From Salvia splendens (Eukaryota > Streptophyta > Magnoliopsida > Lamiales > Lamiaceae), in assembly GCF_004379255.2 (NCBI RefSeq), contig NC_056051.1, positions 6,784,062 through 6,848,061 on the forward strand: a DNA stretch of 64,000 nt, read 5' to 3'. Below are positions 33,706 to 44,192 of this stretch, in pieces (position 1 is the stretch's first letter; every line of letters starts with the position of its first letter). The notes under the pieces were generated by a model. The model searched no databases and was not told where the DNA came from. It was given only the letters and a program-made list of their open reading frames with translations. A program made the position numbers and the translations under genes.

Positions 33706-34497
33706 GAGCTGGAGGTACTTCACTGGAAGCGGCTGTACTCTTCCGCTTTAGACGAAGCTGAGAAAAAAGCCATAGCTGACCAGATGAAGAATGACGAACT
33801 CTTGGCTTGTTTAGTGAAGCTGGAGGCCGACAATAAGGACTTAGAGTCCGAAAAGAAAGATCTGGAGGCCGAGCTGAATACTGCCGTCGCTGAGAGGACT
33901 GCGTATGAGGATTTCATCTGCGGACGCGGGGGAATGAGCATATCTGAAGTTCAGAATCAAGTTGACGAACTGTGGGAGGAGCTTCATGTACTCCGGAGGA
34001 ACAATGCGCTGGAGAGCTCGGCTTGCCAACAAGTTGTGAAATCATTGCGGCGCTGGGCTTCTCGGTACGACATCGTTCTTTCCCGGCGTCCTTCAATCGA
34101 GAGATTCCTTAGGCATTTCCCGCCAACAGATGCTCGCACTCCAGCTCAAACCTCTGATTCACTTGCTCAAAATCCTACTCCAAATCAGCAACGAACTCAG
34201 GAGCAACCGGAAACGTCAAGACGAGAACGGACTCAGGAGCAACCGGAAACGTCAAGACGAGGACGGACTGAAGTTCGTAGAGGAGCTGTGATTATGAGTG
34301 AGCAAGATCAACAAATGCTTCGTGAAGAGACTCTTCGCCGCCGAGGTGCCAGAGCTTCCCGGGCTCAGGGAGGAGGCGGTAGGTCGATTAGAGCATCTCG
34401 TCGACCTGCTTATTCTTCAGCTGCCCGGAATGACCGAACTCGGCTTCACGAGGATTTTGTGAATAGATGGCTCAACTTTAGCAACCAGGGACAGTAG
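33706..34497 (+). CDS. Antisense ORF 2 of the Tat element (coiled coil), or last exon of antisense gene 1
   Basis: It is open from a splice-like AG at 33,705 to a stop at 34,497; the first ATG is 33,784. It starts ELEVLHWKRLYSSALDEAEK, continues as a long coiled coil (KLEADNKDLESEKKDLEAEL), then has a repeated EQPETSRR block and an Arg-rich C-terminus (RRRGARASRAQ). Joining 33,472 to 33,706 keeps the frame and gives an 830-aa protein. However, the intervening DNA has a polyadenylation-like stretch (AATGAAAAAATTC near 33,570), so two transcription units remain possible. Confidence 0.6.
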   Translation, partial: ELEVLHWKRLYSSALDEAEKKAIADQMKNDELLACLVKLEADNKDLESEKKDLEAELNTAVAERTAYEDFICGRGGMSISEVQNQVDELWEELHVLRRNNALESSACQQVVKSLRRWASRYDIVLSRRPSIERFLRHFPPTDARTPAQTSDSLAQNPTPNQQRTQEQPETSRRERTQEQPETSRRGRTEVRRGAVIMSEQDQQMLREETLRRRGARASRAQGGGGRSIRASRRPAYSSAARNDRTRLHEDFVNRWLNFSNQGQ

Positions 34498-34635
34498 AAT
34501 AGTCCTTTGTAATGGCGTAACGCCTTCTTGTAGGGCAGCAGAATTATATGCCGAACAAGATTTAATAAATGAAATTTTCATTTCGCTTCTATCACTGCGT
34601 ATTTACAGCTCAGCGAAAAAATTTCATCGTGCTCG

Positions 34636-34965
34636 TCCTCGGTCTTATGAAGTAAACTTCTTTGACCGGACTTGGTCCTCGGTCTTATGAAATAAACTTC
34701 TTTGACCGGACTCGTCTTTGGTCTTATGAAGTAAACTTCTTTGACCGGACTCGTCTTTGGTCTTATGAAGTAAATTTCTTTGACCGGACTAAGCTTGTGT
34801 CCTAATTTGGCGAGTTTTATCGCTCGGATCGGACTTTCCCTTGTCCTAATTTGGGGATCGGACTTTCCCTTGTCCTAATTCGGCGAGTTTTATCGCGTGG
34901 ATCGGACTTTCCCTTGTCCTAATTCGGCGAGTTTTATCGCGTGGATCGGACTTTCCCTTTGTTGC
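34636..34965. repeat. Two short tandem-repeat arrays downstream of Tat pol
   Basis: The first array (34,636-34,790) has four units of about 38-40 bp around GGTCTTATGAAGTAAACTTC. The second (34,798-34,965) has three to four units of about 45-52 bp around TGTCCTAATTCGGCGAGTTT. Tat elements are known for variable tandem repeats between pol and the 3' LTR, which can seed satellite DNA. Confidence 0.85.
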
Positions 34966-35278
34966 AGTTCGTTTCAGACGAACTGCTTATTTCTTAAGCT
35001 GAATTGTGGTCTTGTATCCTCCTTAGAAGCTTGGACTCACAATCGTTGGCTTATACATGTTCTAAAAAGGGGATCAGCCTTCGAAGAACAAGATACCTCA
35101 GTAACATTTGTAAGAGACGACACGCACATAGACAGACAAAACGCACATAGACAAATAAAAAAGACGAACAAGATTTTAAACTTTTATAAAACAAGCACAA
35201 AGAACAAGCAAAAAAAACAAAGAAAGCACATACCTCTAGGACCGAACTAGACACAAGACTGACTGACCGGACTGTCTC

Positions 35279-38200
35279 TTACAAATGGAACTTCTTAAGG
35301 TTGGAAACGTGCCATGTTCGGGGTACTTGTTCTCCTGACACGTGAGTCAATTTGTAAGACCCTTTGCCGAGGACTTCTGATACCCGATATGGACCTTCCC
35401 ATGTGGGTTCGAGTTTGCCCAGCTTTTCTGCTCGGCTTACTTCGTTGTTTCTCAAGACGAGATCTCCCACTTGAAATTGCAGCTTTTTCACCCTTTGGTT
35501 ATAATACCGGGCTACTTGCTCCTTGTACTTGGCTGCTTTTATGCAGGCCAATTCTCTTCTTTCTTCGGCCAGATCTAGTTCGGCTCTCAGTCCGTCATCA
35601 TTCATTTCTGAGGAGAAATTTAGAGTTCGAGGACTGGGTACGCCGATCTCAACCGGAATCACGGCTTCAGTGCCGTACACCAGACTGTACGGAGTTTCAC
35701 CGTTGGAGGTTTTGGGTGTAGTTCGGTAGGACCATAGGACTTGAGGGAGATTTTCTACCCATTGTCCTTTGGCTTGTTCTAACCGAGCTTTTAACCCTTT
35801 CACCAAGATACGGTTTGTTACCTCCGTTTGTCCGTTTGCTTGTGGGTGGGAGACCGAAGTGAACCGCTGTTGAATATTCAGCTCTTGGCACCAATTCTTG
35901 AATGTCTTGTCGGTGAACTGAGTCCCATTATCCGAAATGAGGATGTGGGGTATGCCAAATCGGCACACTATGTTCTTCCAGACGAAATCCAATGCCTTCG
36001 AGCTCGTTATCGTAGCTAATGGTTCAGCCTCCACCCACTTCGTGAAGTAATCCACGGCAACGATAAGGAATTTCATTTGCCGAGGAGCTTGTGGTAGTGG
36101 TCCTACTATGTCTATGCCCCATTGCATAAAAGGCCAAGGGCTTTGCATAGCACATAGATCGGTCTGCGGCATCCTTGGGATATTTGCATGGATTTGGCAC
36201 TTCGTACATGTCTTGACGAGCTGCACTGCTTCTTGTACCAAAGTTGGCCAATAATATCCCCATCTCAGAACTTTTTTAGCTAGAGCTCTAGCTCCGATGT
36301 GGCTACCGCAAGATCCTTCATGAACTTCTCTAAGGATGTAGTCCGTCTCTTCTGGTCCTACACATCGCAATAACGGTTGAAGGTAGGACTTTCTGTATAG
36401 GACTCCTTCATGAAGTTCATACCGAAGTGCTCGGCATGTGATTTTCCGAGCTTCTCTCTTATCCTCGGGCAGTTGTCCTTGATCTAGATACTGTAAGATC
36501 GGCGTCATCCAGTTCGGCGAGCTGGTTACTGAATGTACCTCAGCTTCATCAATGCTTCGGTGTAGTAATTCCTCCACCTTTGAGCTCGGATATGAGGCCA
36601 ACTTACTTAAAGTATCTGCTCGGCTGTTTTCCGCTCTGGGAATGCGGATTATCCGAAAATAAGAGAAACTTCGGCTAATGCTTTGCGCTTTGTCCAAGTA
36701 TTTTTTCATCCTCTCATCTCGGGCTTCACTTGTACCCAGCATGTGATTCACTATGACTTGTGAATCACAATGGATTTTGAGAGATTTGACAAATAGACTT
36801 TGCGCTAAGTGAAGTCCGGCAAGGAGGGCTTCGTATTCGGCTTCGTTATTAGTAGTTGGGAATAAGAACCGAAGTGAATAAGTTACCTCGTGTCCGTCGG
36901 GAGCGATAAGTAGAATACCAGCTCCACTTCCCGTTTTATTCGAAGCTCCATCTACGAATCCGCTCCAGCAATCCGGCGGCTCTACTTCGGATTCCAGGGG
37001 CTGTGCTAGTTCGGTATTGGCAGAATTTTTCTGTTCGGCAATGACAGGGATTACTTGATCGAACTTTGCCTCTGTAAGAAAATCTGCCAAGGCTTGTCCC
37101 TTGACGGCTTTCCGAGGTAGGTATTCGATTGAGTGTTCTCCCAACTCTATGGCCCATTTGGCGATTCTGCCTGATGCTTCTGGCTTGGTCAAAACTTGCC
37201 GAAGTGGCAGATCGGTTAAGACGCATACCTTGTGAGCATAGAAGTATGGCCGCAGTCTCCTTGCTGCATTTACTAACGCCAGAGCAATTTTTTCCAGAGG
37301 TTGATACCTTGTTTCTGGACCTCTTAATGCTCGGCTTGTAAAGTAGATGGGAAGCTGCTTTAGGCCTTCTTCTCGTACAAGCACCGCGCTAATGGTTTGA
37401 TCTGATGCCGCTAAGTATAAGAATATCACTTCGGCATCGGTTGGAGCAGAGAGAATTGGAAGCTTGGCTAAATAACTTTTGAGCTCGTCAAAAGCCTTTT
37501 TCTGCTCGGCTCCCCACTCAAACTTTGGTGCCTTTTTCAACACTTTGAAGAACGGCAGTTGCTTTTCGGCTGCTTGGGAAAGGAATCTATTCAGTGCGGT
37601 TAGACATCCAGTTAGCCTTTGCACATCATGTATGGACTTCGGCATCGCCATGTTCTGAACAACTTGAATTTTTGAGGGATTTGCCTTGAGTCCGTCCTTT
37701 GAAACCCAACAACCCAGAAACTTTCCCGAATCTACCAAAAAGGTACATTTTTGGGGATTGAGTTTGAGGTTGGCTTTTTTGAGCACGTCGAGGGTGGATT
37801 TGAGGTTGTCTTCGTACTCCGAAGTGCTTCTGCTTTTGACGACTATGTCGTCAACATACACTTCAACCTCTTTTCCTATCAAATGCCGAAAAAGCTTATC
37901 TACCATCCTTTGATATGTGGCTCCGGCATTCTTTAAACCGAATGGCATCTTTTTATAAGCAAAGATGCCGAAGTCAGTAATGAAAGCCGTTTTTGAAGCA
38001 TCATTCTCATCCATTAAAACTTGGTGGTAGCCTTTGTATAAATCAAGAAAACAGAAAATTTCGAAGCCGATCAAAGCTTCTACTTTTTTATCTATGTTCG
38101 GAAGGGGATAGCAATCTTTAGGACAGTGCTTGTTTAGATCGGTAAAATCTATGCACATCCGCCATCCTCCTTCTTTTTTCTTGATCATCACAGGATTGGC

Positions 38201-38542
38201 CACCCAAGAAGGATATTTCACCTCGAATAATACATCCGCTTTCAATAATTGGCGGACTTCGTCATGGATGACTTGATTTCTTTCTGCCGCAAAGAGTCTT
38301 TGCTTCTGTTTTATAGGCCGGACTGAAGGATCAATATTTAACCGATGAGTGATTACCTCAGGGGGCACTCCGGTCATGTCCAACGGAGACCATGCAAAGA
38401 CATCTTTGTACTCCTTGAGGAGCTGGATGGTCTTTTCCCGGAGTAGAGGCGTTCCCGCGAAACCGATCTTGACCGTTCTGGATGGATCATCTTCGTATAA
38501 CTGAACGGTCATTGAGTTCGACTCTGGTGTGACTTCGGTCAT
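35279..38542 (-). CDS. Tat-element pol: reverse transcriptase, two RNase H domains, integrase (1,087 aa)
   Basis: One uninterrupted frame. Reverse transcriptase occupies about residues 80-330, with PLPNIDKKVEALIG, FLDLYKGYHQV, MPFGLKNAGATYQRM and the catalytic YVDD in VEVYVDDIVVKS. The element-type RNase H follows (AASDQTISAVLVREEG, YFTSRAL). A second, archaeal-like RNase H is at about residues 530-660 (GFVDGASNKTGSGAGI, NNEAEYEALLAGL, HCDSQVIVNHMLG), the mark of the Tat lineage. Integrase has an H2C2 finger, catalytic Asp in WGIDIVGP, Asp in ISDNGTQF and Glu in ANGQTEVTNR. It is in the same frame as gag-pro, from which it is separated by one UAG at 38,576-38,578. The ATG at 38,542 may be incidental if pol is made by read-through. 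Confidence 0.93.
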   Translation of the reverse strand: MTEVTPESNSMTVQLYEDDPSRTVKIGFAGTPLLREKTIQLLKEYKDVFAWSPLDMTGVPPEVITHRLNIDPSVRPIKQKQRLFAAERNQVIHDEVRQLLKADVLFEVKYPSWVANPVMIKKKEGGWRMCIDFTDLNKHCPKDCYPLPNIDKKVEALIGFEIFCFLDLYKGYHQVLMDENDASKTAFITDFGIFAYKKMPFGLKNAGATYQRMVDKLFRHLIGKEVEVYVDDIVVKSRSTSEYEDNLKSTLDVLKKANLKLNPQKCTFLVDSGKFLGCWVSKDGLKANPSKIQVVQNMAMPKSIHDVQRLTGCLTALNRFLSQAAEKQLPFFKVLKKAPKFEWGAEQKKAFDELKSYLAKLPILSAPTDAEVIFLYLAASDQTISAVLVREEGLKQLPIYFTSRALRGPETRYQPLEKIALALVNAARRLRPYFYAHKVCVLTDLPLRQVLTKPEASGRIAKWAIELGEHSIEYLPRKAVKGQALADFLTEAKFDQVIPVIAEQKNSANTELAQPLESEVEPPDCWSGFVDGASNKTGSGAGILLIAPDGHEVTYSLRFLFPTTNNEAEYEALLAGLHLAQSLFVKSLKIHCDSQVIVNHMLGTSEARDERMKKYLDKAQSISRSFSYFRIIRIPRAENSRADTLSKLASYPSSKVEELLHRSIDEAEVHSVTSSPNWMTPILQYLDQGQLPEDKREARKITCRALRYELHEGVLYRKSYLQPLLRCVGPEETDYILREVHEGSCGSHIGARALAKKVLRWGYYWPTLVQEAVQLVKTCTKCQIHANIPRMPQTDLCAMQSPWPFMQWGIDIVGPLPQAPRQMKFLIVAVDYFTKWVEAEPLATITSSKALDFVWKNIVCRFGIPHILISDNGTQFTDKTFKNWCQELNIQQRFTSVSHPQANGQTEVTNRILVKGLKARLEQAKGQWVENLPQVLWSYRTTPKTSNGETPYSLVYGTEAVIPVEIGVPSPRTLNFSSEMNDDGLRAELDLAEERRELACIKAAKYKEQVARYYNQRVKKLQFQVGDLVLRNNEVSRAEKLGKLEPTWEGPYRVSEVLGKGSYKLTHVSGEQVPRTWHVSNLKKFHL

Positions 38543-38569
38543 TTCGCTTGCCTCTGACTCCGGCTGCTG

Positions 38570-38578
38570 TGATTGCTA
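38570..38578 (-). promoter_or_regulatory. UAG-CAA-UCA stop context between gag-pro and pol
   Basis: On the minus strand the gag-pro frame reads GCA TAG CAA TCA CAG and pol continues in the same frame. UAG followed by CARYYA is the known plant leaky-stop context of the tobacco mosaic virus type. A mutated Gln codon (CAG to TAG) in a Gln-rich linker is the alternative. Confidence 0.55.
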
Positions 38579-40686
38579 TGCTTGATGATGCCGATCTGAT
38601 TGCTCGGCACTTTTAAGCGCAATCTGCAGACACTCTTTTGCTTTCTTTTGATCACCTCGGATGACCGCTATCCCACCTTTAGTGGGAATCTTGATGGTGA
38701 GGTGATAAGTAGAGCAAACGGCCCGAACTGCGTTGAGCCAGTCTCTTCCCAAGATGATGTTGTACGGGGACCGAGCTTTTACCACAAAGAACTCGATCAT
38801 CGTACTGGAGCTTGTAGGCGCTTTTCCCACCGTGATCGGAAGGCTGATAATACCTTCAGGGCGGGTGTCCTCCTGGGCGAAACTTTTCAGAGGAAGTGGA
38901 GCCGGACTGAGCCGAGCTGGATCCACTTCTAGTTTATCGAAACATTCTTTAAAAAGAATGCTGACTGACGCTCCGGTATCCACAAACACTCTGTGGATCA
39001 GTTTGTTTGCCACTCCGGCTTGGATGACAATAGCGTCTTGATGAGGAGAGATGGCCGGGACGGGATCTGCATCTGAAAATGTAATCACTTCGTCCTGCTT
39101 CAGCCTTTTATGCGTTGGCTCCTCTCGATTGAAGCCTCTGCGCTCTGACTTCAGGGACGATTTAGTCTTCCCGGCAGGGAGAGCATCAATAGTCAGGATT
39201 ACTCCATCATATTGCAGCTCGTCATCGTCTTCGGGGTCCTGTTGCTTTTTCAGATCCTGAGGAGCGCAGTTTGCACCTCTCTGCTTTTTGTTCTTTTTCG
39301 GCTGCTTGCTTTGGTATTTTTTTAACGTCCCTGCTTTCATAAGAGCGTCAATACCTGCAGCCAAATGTCGGCACTCCTCGGTATCGTGACCGTGGTCTTG
39401 ATGGAAGGAGCAATATTGATCCTGAGGTCGACGCGCGGCCGATTTCGTCATCCGCTTTGGTTTTTCGAACATATCGGAATGCAGTTCGAAAATTTCCGCT
39501 CTCGACTTGTTCAATGGTACGAACTGGGCGGGCGGCTTCTCGGGATTGAGACGTGGCCCCAATCGGTCTTGCACCGGAGTCCTTTGAATCCTTTCAAAAG
39601 GAGTTCGGCGAGGATGTCCCTGATCGCCAAAAGGAGTTCGGCGAGGATGTCCCTGATCGCTATGATCGGGCTTCCTCCTGTCTCCTCGGGATGAGCTGTC
39701 TAAAGACCGTTTGCGACGGTCTGCCTCATCGGCACGGGAGAACTGGTCCGCAATGTCCCACATCTCTTGAGCTGTTTGCGGACTGCATTCCACGAGCTTT
39801 CTGTAGAGAGCTCCGGGCAGGATTCCATTTTGGAATGCCGAAATGACAAGTAGATCATTGAGATCATCTACTTGTAGGCATTCCTTGTGGAATCTCGTCA
39901 TAAAGTCGCTGATCTTTTCGTCGCGACTTTGACGTATAGAAAGCAGCTGAGCCGAAGTGATTCGGGCTTCCGCTTTCTGAAAGAACCTCCTGTGGAAAGC
40001 ATCCATTAGATCTCGGTAAGATCTAATGCTGCCTTGGGGGAGGCTATCGAACCACCTTCTTGCGTTCCCGATAAGCAGCTCGGGAAACAGCTTGCACATA
40101 TGGACCTCATTGAGACCTTGGTTCGCCATGTTATACTGATAGCGTCCCAGGAAGTCATGAGGATTCACTAACCCGTCATAAGTCATCGACGGAGTTCGGT
40201 AGTTCTGTGGCAAGGGAGTTCGGGTGATATCGTCCGAGAACGGAGTCTTCAATGCTCCGTACATGGCGAACCCGACATCTCTTCGGTATGGAGGAGATGG
40301 AGTTCTCCTGTGATTCCGGTACCGAGGAGGAACAGGAACATGTCGGGTTGAGGATTCTTCTTCCTGGAAGACACGGCACTACTGCGGTAGTGACTTTCAT
40401 GTCTGGATGAGGAGGGAGAATCCACCGTTTTCGTCTCCGGCTTTTGGCCCTTTTGCAGGAAAATTAAGAACTCTTCCTGCTTCTCGGCCAAAAACAACTT
40501 GACAGCCTCGTTCAAATCGGGCTGCTGGGAAGACTCGGGGCGATGAGTCTTTGAGCGGCTTGTTCCTTCTCCGTGAGAACTGGAAGTAGATTTCTCCCGA
40601 GGCTGTTTTCCAGACCTGCGGGCTGGACTAGCTTCCTCAGGGTTATCACGAACGGTATTATGGGTGTTATGTGATCTGGTATGCAT
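38576..40686 (-). pseudogene. Tat-element gag-protease with a single frameshift
   Basis: The ATG is at 40,686 after a poly-A run. The N-terminal part (MHTRSHNTHN, basic and Ser-rich) runs until a one-base frame change in a purine run at about 40,353-40,370. From there the frame is open to 38,576. It contains the Gag core (NPHDFLGRYQYNMANQG, PELLIGNARRWFDSLPQGSI, FHRRFFQKAEARITSAQLL), a CCHC-like region (CSFHQDHGHDTEECRHL) and the aspartic protease active site VDTGASVSIL. The shift would block capsid production from this copy unless it is a sequencing error in the homopurine run. Confidence 0.85.
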
Positions 40687-40760
40687 TTTTTTTTTTTTTT
40701 TTTTTTTTTGGGTGGAAAAAGGGTCAAAAATTCGCTTTATCACAAATTTGGTTCTCTGTT

Positions 40761-40778
40761 TCCCACAGACGGCGCCAG
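40761..40778 (-). other. Primer binding site of the Tat element
   Basis: The minus strand reads TGGCGCCGTCTGTGGGAA one base after the LTR end. TGGCGCC-type primer sites are common in plant Tat and Athila elements. Confidence 0.8.
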
Positions 40779-41544
40779 TGATGGTTGGGCGAATTTTTGA
40801 TGGTAGTAAATGCAGGTAATGAATATAGATCGCGACACAAGGAATTACGTGGTTCGATTTACTGGGGTAAATCTACGTCCACGGGAAGAAAGGAGGGCAA
40901 GATTGTATTGCTTGATCTGGTTTTCCAGCTTACAAATACAGACTTGCTATATGATATTTGATGTCTAGCCTTCTCTATCTGATCTAAGTTCTATTTATAC
41001 ATTGAACTAAGATCGTGGCTTGCATCACCACTAACTAGGTCGTGGCTTACATCACCACTAACTAGGTCGTGGCTTACATCACCACTAAGTAGGTCGTGGC
41101 TTACATCATCAGTAATTATGTCGTGGATGTCGTGGAGGTCATGAGATCCTGCATGGGTCCACTATCTCTTTGTTTGGTCCGCTATCCTGCAAGAGATCCT
41201 GCATGAGTTGACACCACTATCTCCCAGTTCGGTCGAATAATGAGACCGAACTGCTGAACTATTGCCGAGCAGCTTTTGCCAATCTGAGAGTAGAGCTTGA
41301 TTGGTCGGCTTTTACCGAGCTGTAGGCTGGGGCCGAACTCTTTGGTAATGCCGAACTGATACTCTTCCTTGGGGACCGAACTGCTGAGCTATTGCCAATC
41401 TGAGAGTAGAGCTTGATTGGTCGGCTTTTACCGAGCTGTAGGCTGGGGCCGAACTCTTTGGTAATGCCGAACTGATACTCTTCCTTGGGCTTTGGGCTGA
41501 TGGGCCGTCACTGCTATTGGGCTTGTTTAGTACGTACCCCATCA
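40779..41544 (-). repeat. 5' LTR of the Tat element (766 bp)
   Basis: It is identical by eye to the 3' LTR except for one fewer 24-bp GTCGTGGCTTACATCACCAC unit. Its outer edge at 41,544 borders unrelated AT-rich DNA. Confidence 0.92.
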
Positions 41545-42316
41545 ATAGACAAAGAAATAAAGCAATTGGAGTTGCTGTGATGGGATTTGAGTGAAGAATC
41601 ACTGTTTGAGATCATGACATTAAAATTAATTATATAGTGTTGGATCCCCTGAGAATCGTGCTTAAAGTGAGACCGTAAAGTTAATCTGGATCATTGGATT
41701 GAAAATGGTGTAGATCTATTCTTTTGGATATCACTTAAAGTAATTACAAGAACAAGAAAATATTGTACAATCATGTTAATATATTTTTTAAAAACATCGA
41801 GTAGTATTTTTTTTAATTGATATTGTTTTGAGTTGTAAATGGTTGTGTTTCGCATTAAAATACGATTTTTTTATCGGATATTTATGTTAAAGAGAATTAA
41901 TATGTTTTGCATTATAAATTAATATGATTTGAATTAACATTAAGAAGTGGCTCACATATGATTTATTTTTTGAAAATTAATGTATTTCAGATATACTGAT
42001 GTGTCTAAATTTGTTGGCCATTGCATTGTCCACCTCTAATTTAATTAGAAAAAAAATGGTACTTTAATCACAATTGTCCCAATCAATTGGCACAAAACAA
42101 TTTGTATGAGACAATTAATTAAGAATGTTATAAAAATTATGGTTTTATTCAAAATCGTTATAAGATTGACTAGAAGTCTATTAAACATTGTGATTTAACA
42201 AGCCTGAAATTTTGTAACAATTTAATAATTAAGAATAATTATAACTGAAGGATAAAAATACACATTAATTTGGTGCAGTTCATTTGCATGCGTCATTTTA
42301 CATTTGAAGCAAATTG

Positions 42317-42480
42317 CTTTTTTTTTTTGTTGGGAATAGATTATAGATATTTTGTACTTTTGGAAGTCTCCCCCAATTTTTGTCTAAAAATCTCTAATTT
42401 TTGCTTTTTTGTTGGGAATAGATTATAGATATTTTGTACTTTGGGAAGTCTCTCCCAATTTTTCTCTAAAAATCTCTATT
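42317..42480. repeat. Tandem repeat, period about 82 bp, two copies
   Basis: TGTTGGGAATAGATTATAGA starts at 42,328 and again at 42,410, each followed by ATTTTGTACTTT and a CCCAATTTTT block. Confidence 0.85.
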
Positions 42481-43652
42481 TTTGTCTCTCATAAAACCCC
42501 TCGTTCTCCCTCTACACCTACATATTCTCAAAGAAAAGAAGTTTATCCGATCTCATTCATCAAAGAGTGATTGACTTGATATTTAAATTCGTTTATTTTG
42601 ACTTCCCATTTTCTATACTATTTGACTAATCACTTGTAAGTGTCTCAACAAACTCAAATGAATCAGGTTAAATTAATTTACTAATGCTTAGCGTGTAAAA
42701 ATGATTCCGTTCCTATTAATTTGGCTCAGGGATTGAAAAGACCAAATTAATTCAAGAGGGCTAATTAAAATTTGAATGTAATATTTAATTAGTCCATAAG
42801 TAGGGATGAATGTGTATAAGTTGAAAACTTGAAATTAAATCTGACTTTCTTTTCCATTAGTAATTAATAATACTATAACAAAATTCCTATTACTAAATAA
42901 CAACAATATTATCTTAATTATCGTATTAATTACATTCCATTACCGCTCTATTTCAATCATTTTTCTCATCCAACATAATATTATCCTGTAAAATGTACCA
43001 TCCTTGGCCATAATGATTACTGGATTAGGAATATTTAAATACAGTTAATATAATCTTTTCATACACAGTACGTAAAAATTAATTTAGTAAAAGCAATCAA
43101 GAGTGTTTAAATAGTGCTATTTAAGAAAAAAGAAATCAATAAATGTAAAAGGATATGCCAAAAGGTAAAAAGAAGAAAGAAAACTGTCAAAATAGATAGC
43201 ATTCAATTTTATCCAAAAGTATAATAAGGAATTCCTAATTCCAATTCACTAAGCTAATTACAAGATTTGTAACAGTCATCGGCTGCTGTCAGTCATTAAT
43301 TTCAACTTATCCACAATACTACTATCTCCTTTCCTTCCTGAAAAAAATAATTATCCACAATACTACTATCTCATTTCTTCCATGAACATTTATTTTGACA
43401 CGAGTTTAATGTATAATTAGTAAAAGTAATTAAAATATTATTAATGGAGAATAAGACTCATTAGTTAGTAAGAATAGAGTTTTTAAAAATTAGAAAGGTT
43501 ATACTTTTCAGGAACCGATTAAAAAGAAAATACTCTATAATCTATTTGTCCCATTAAAAATGAAACATTTTCATTTTTGGATTGTCCATTTAAAAATGAA
43601 AATAACTTTATCTTTACTTTTTCATCTATTTTATTTTACTCTCTTTTTATTA

Positions 43653-43886
43653 CTCCCTCCGCCCCATAATAATTGTCACTCTTATTGTGGGCACGGATTT
43701 TAAGAAAAGTTTATTGGAAAAATTAGTGGAATGTGGGATCCGCTTTTTTATATTGGTTTTATAATAAAATGTAAGTGAAGTGAGTTAGTAGAATGTGAGA
43801 CCTACTTATCATTTATGGAAGTGTGACAATTATTGTGGGACGGAACGAAATGGAAAAAAGTGACAATTATTGTGGGGCGGAGGGAG
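43653..43886. mobile_element. Stowaway MITE, about 234 bp
   Basis: It starts CTCCCTCCGCCCCATAATAA and ends TTATTGTGGGGCGGAGGGAG, with TA on both sides. The ends are nearly perfect inverted complements and there is no coding sequence. This is the best-preserved MITE in the window. Confidence 0.88.
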
Positions 43887-44083
43887 TAACTCACAAAACA
43901 ACAATATATCAAATTTTGTGTTAATTCTCAAATGTTTCATATTTAATAAGACGATGGAGAGTAAAAGTATTTTTGAGTGATTATTATCTTCTTAACCGTA
44001 AAAGGAATTTGAAATTACTCCCACATTTAATAAAATTTAATTCTTTATCCATTTTCCGATATATCGTTATCCGCGAAAATCAG

Positions 44084-44091
44084 TTATAAAA
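44084..44091 (+). promoter_or_regulatory. TATA box of the sucrose transporter
   Basis: TTATAAAA lies about 100 bases before the ATG, followed by a leader rich in GAGAGAGAAA (44,150-44,190). Distance and context suit a plant core promoter. Confidence 0.5.
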
Positions 44092-44192
44092 CCCCAAATC
44101 ACATTTCAGTTTCACTCCCACCAGAGCTCTGCATGCAAACATACATAAATATAGAGAGAGAAAACACCATCTAGAGAGAGAAACATCAGAAA

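Larger units (their letters stand above)
30159..41544 (-). mobile_element. Young Tat-lineage Ty3/gypsy element with extra gag stub
   Basis: Read on the minus strand: 5' LTR (41,544-40,779), PBS, gag-protease, pol with two RNase H domains and integrase, tandem repeats, a region holding plus-strand genes, polypurine tract, 3' LTR (31,269-30,480), and then again a PBS and the start of gag (30,479-30,159). Apart from one 24-bp repeat unit I see no substitution between the LTRs, so insertion is recent. The second RNase H places it in the Tat lineage. No target duplication can be scored because the 3' side ends in a rearrangement. Confidence 0.9.
41545..44083. other. Intergenic region upstream of the sucrose transporter
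   Basis: I see no gene. The region is AT-rich, with a two-copy tandem repeat at 42,317-42,480, a Stowaway-like MITE at 43,653-43,886, and a two-copy TTATCCACAATACTACTATC at about 43,310-43,375. A short pyrimidine-rich stretch near 42,480-42,540 resembles a leader, but no ORF follows it. Confidence 0.6.
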
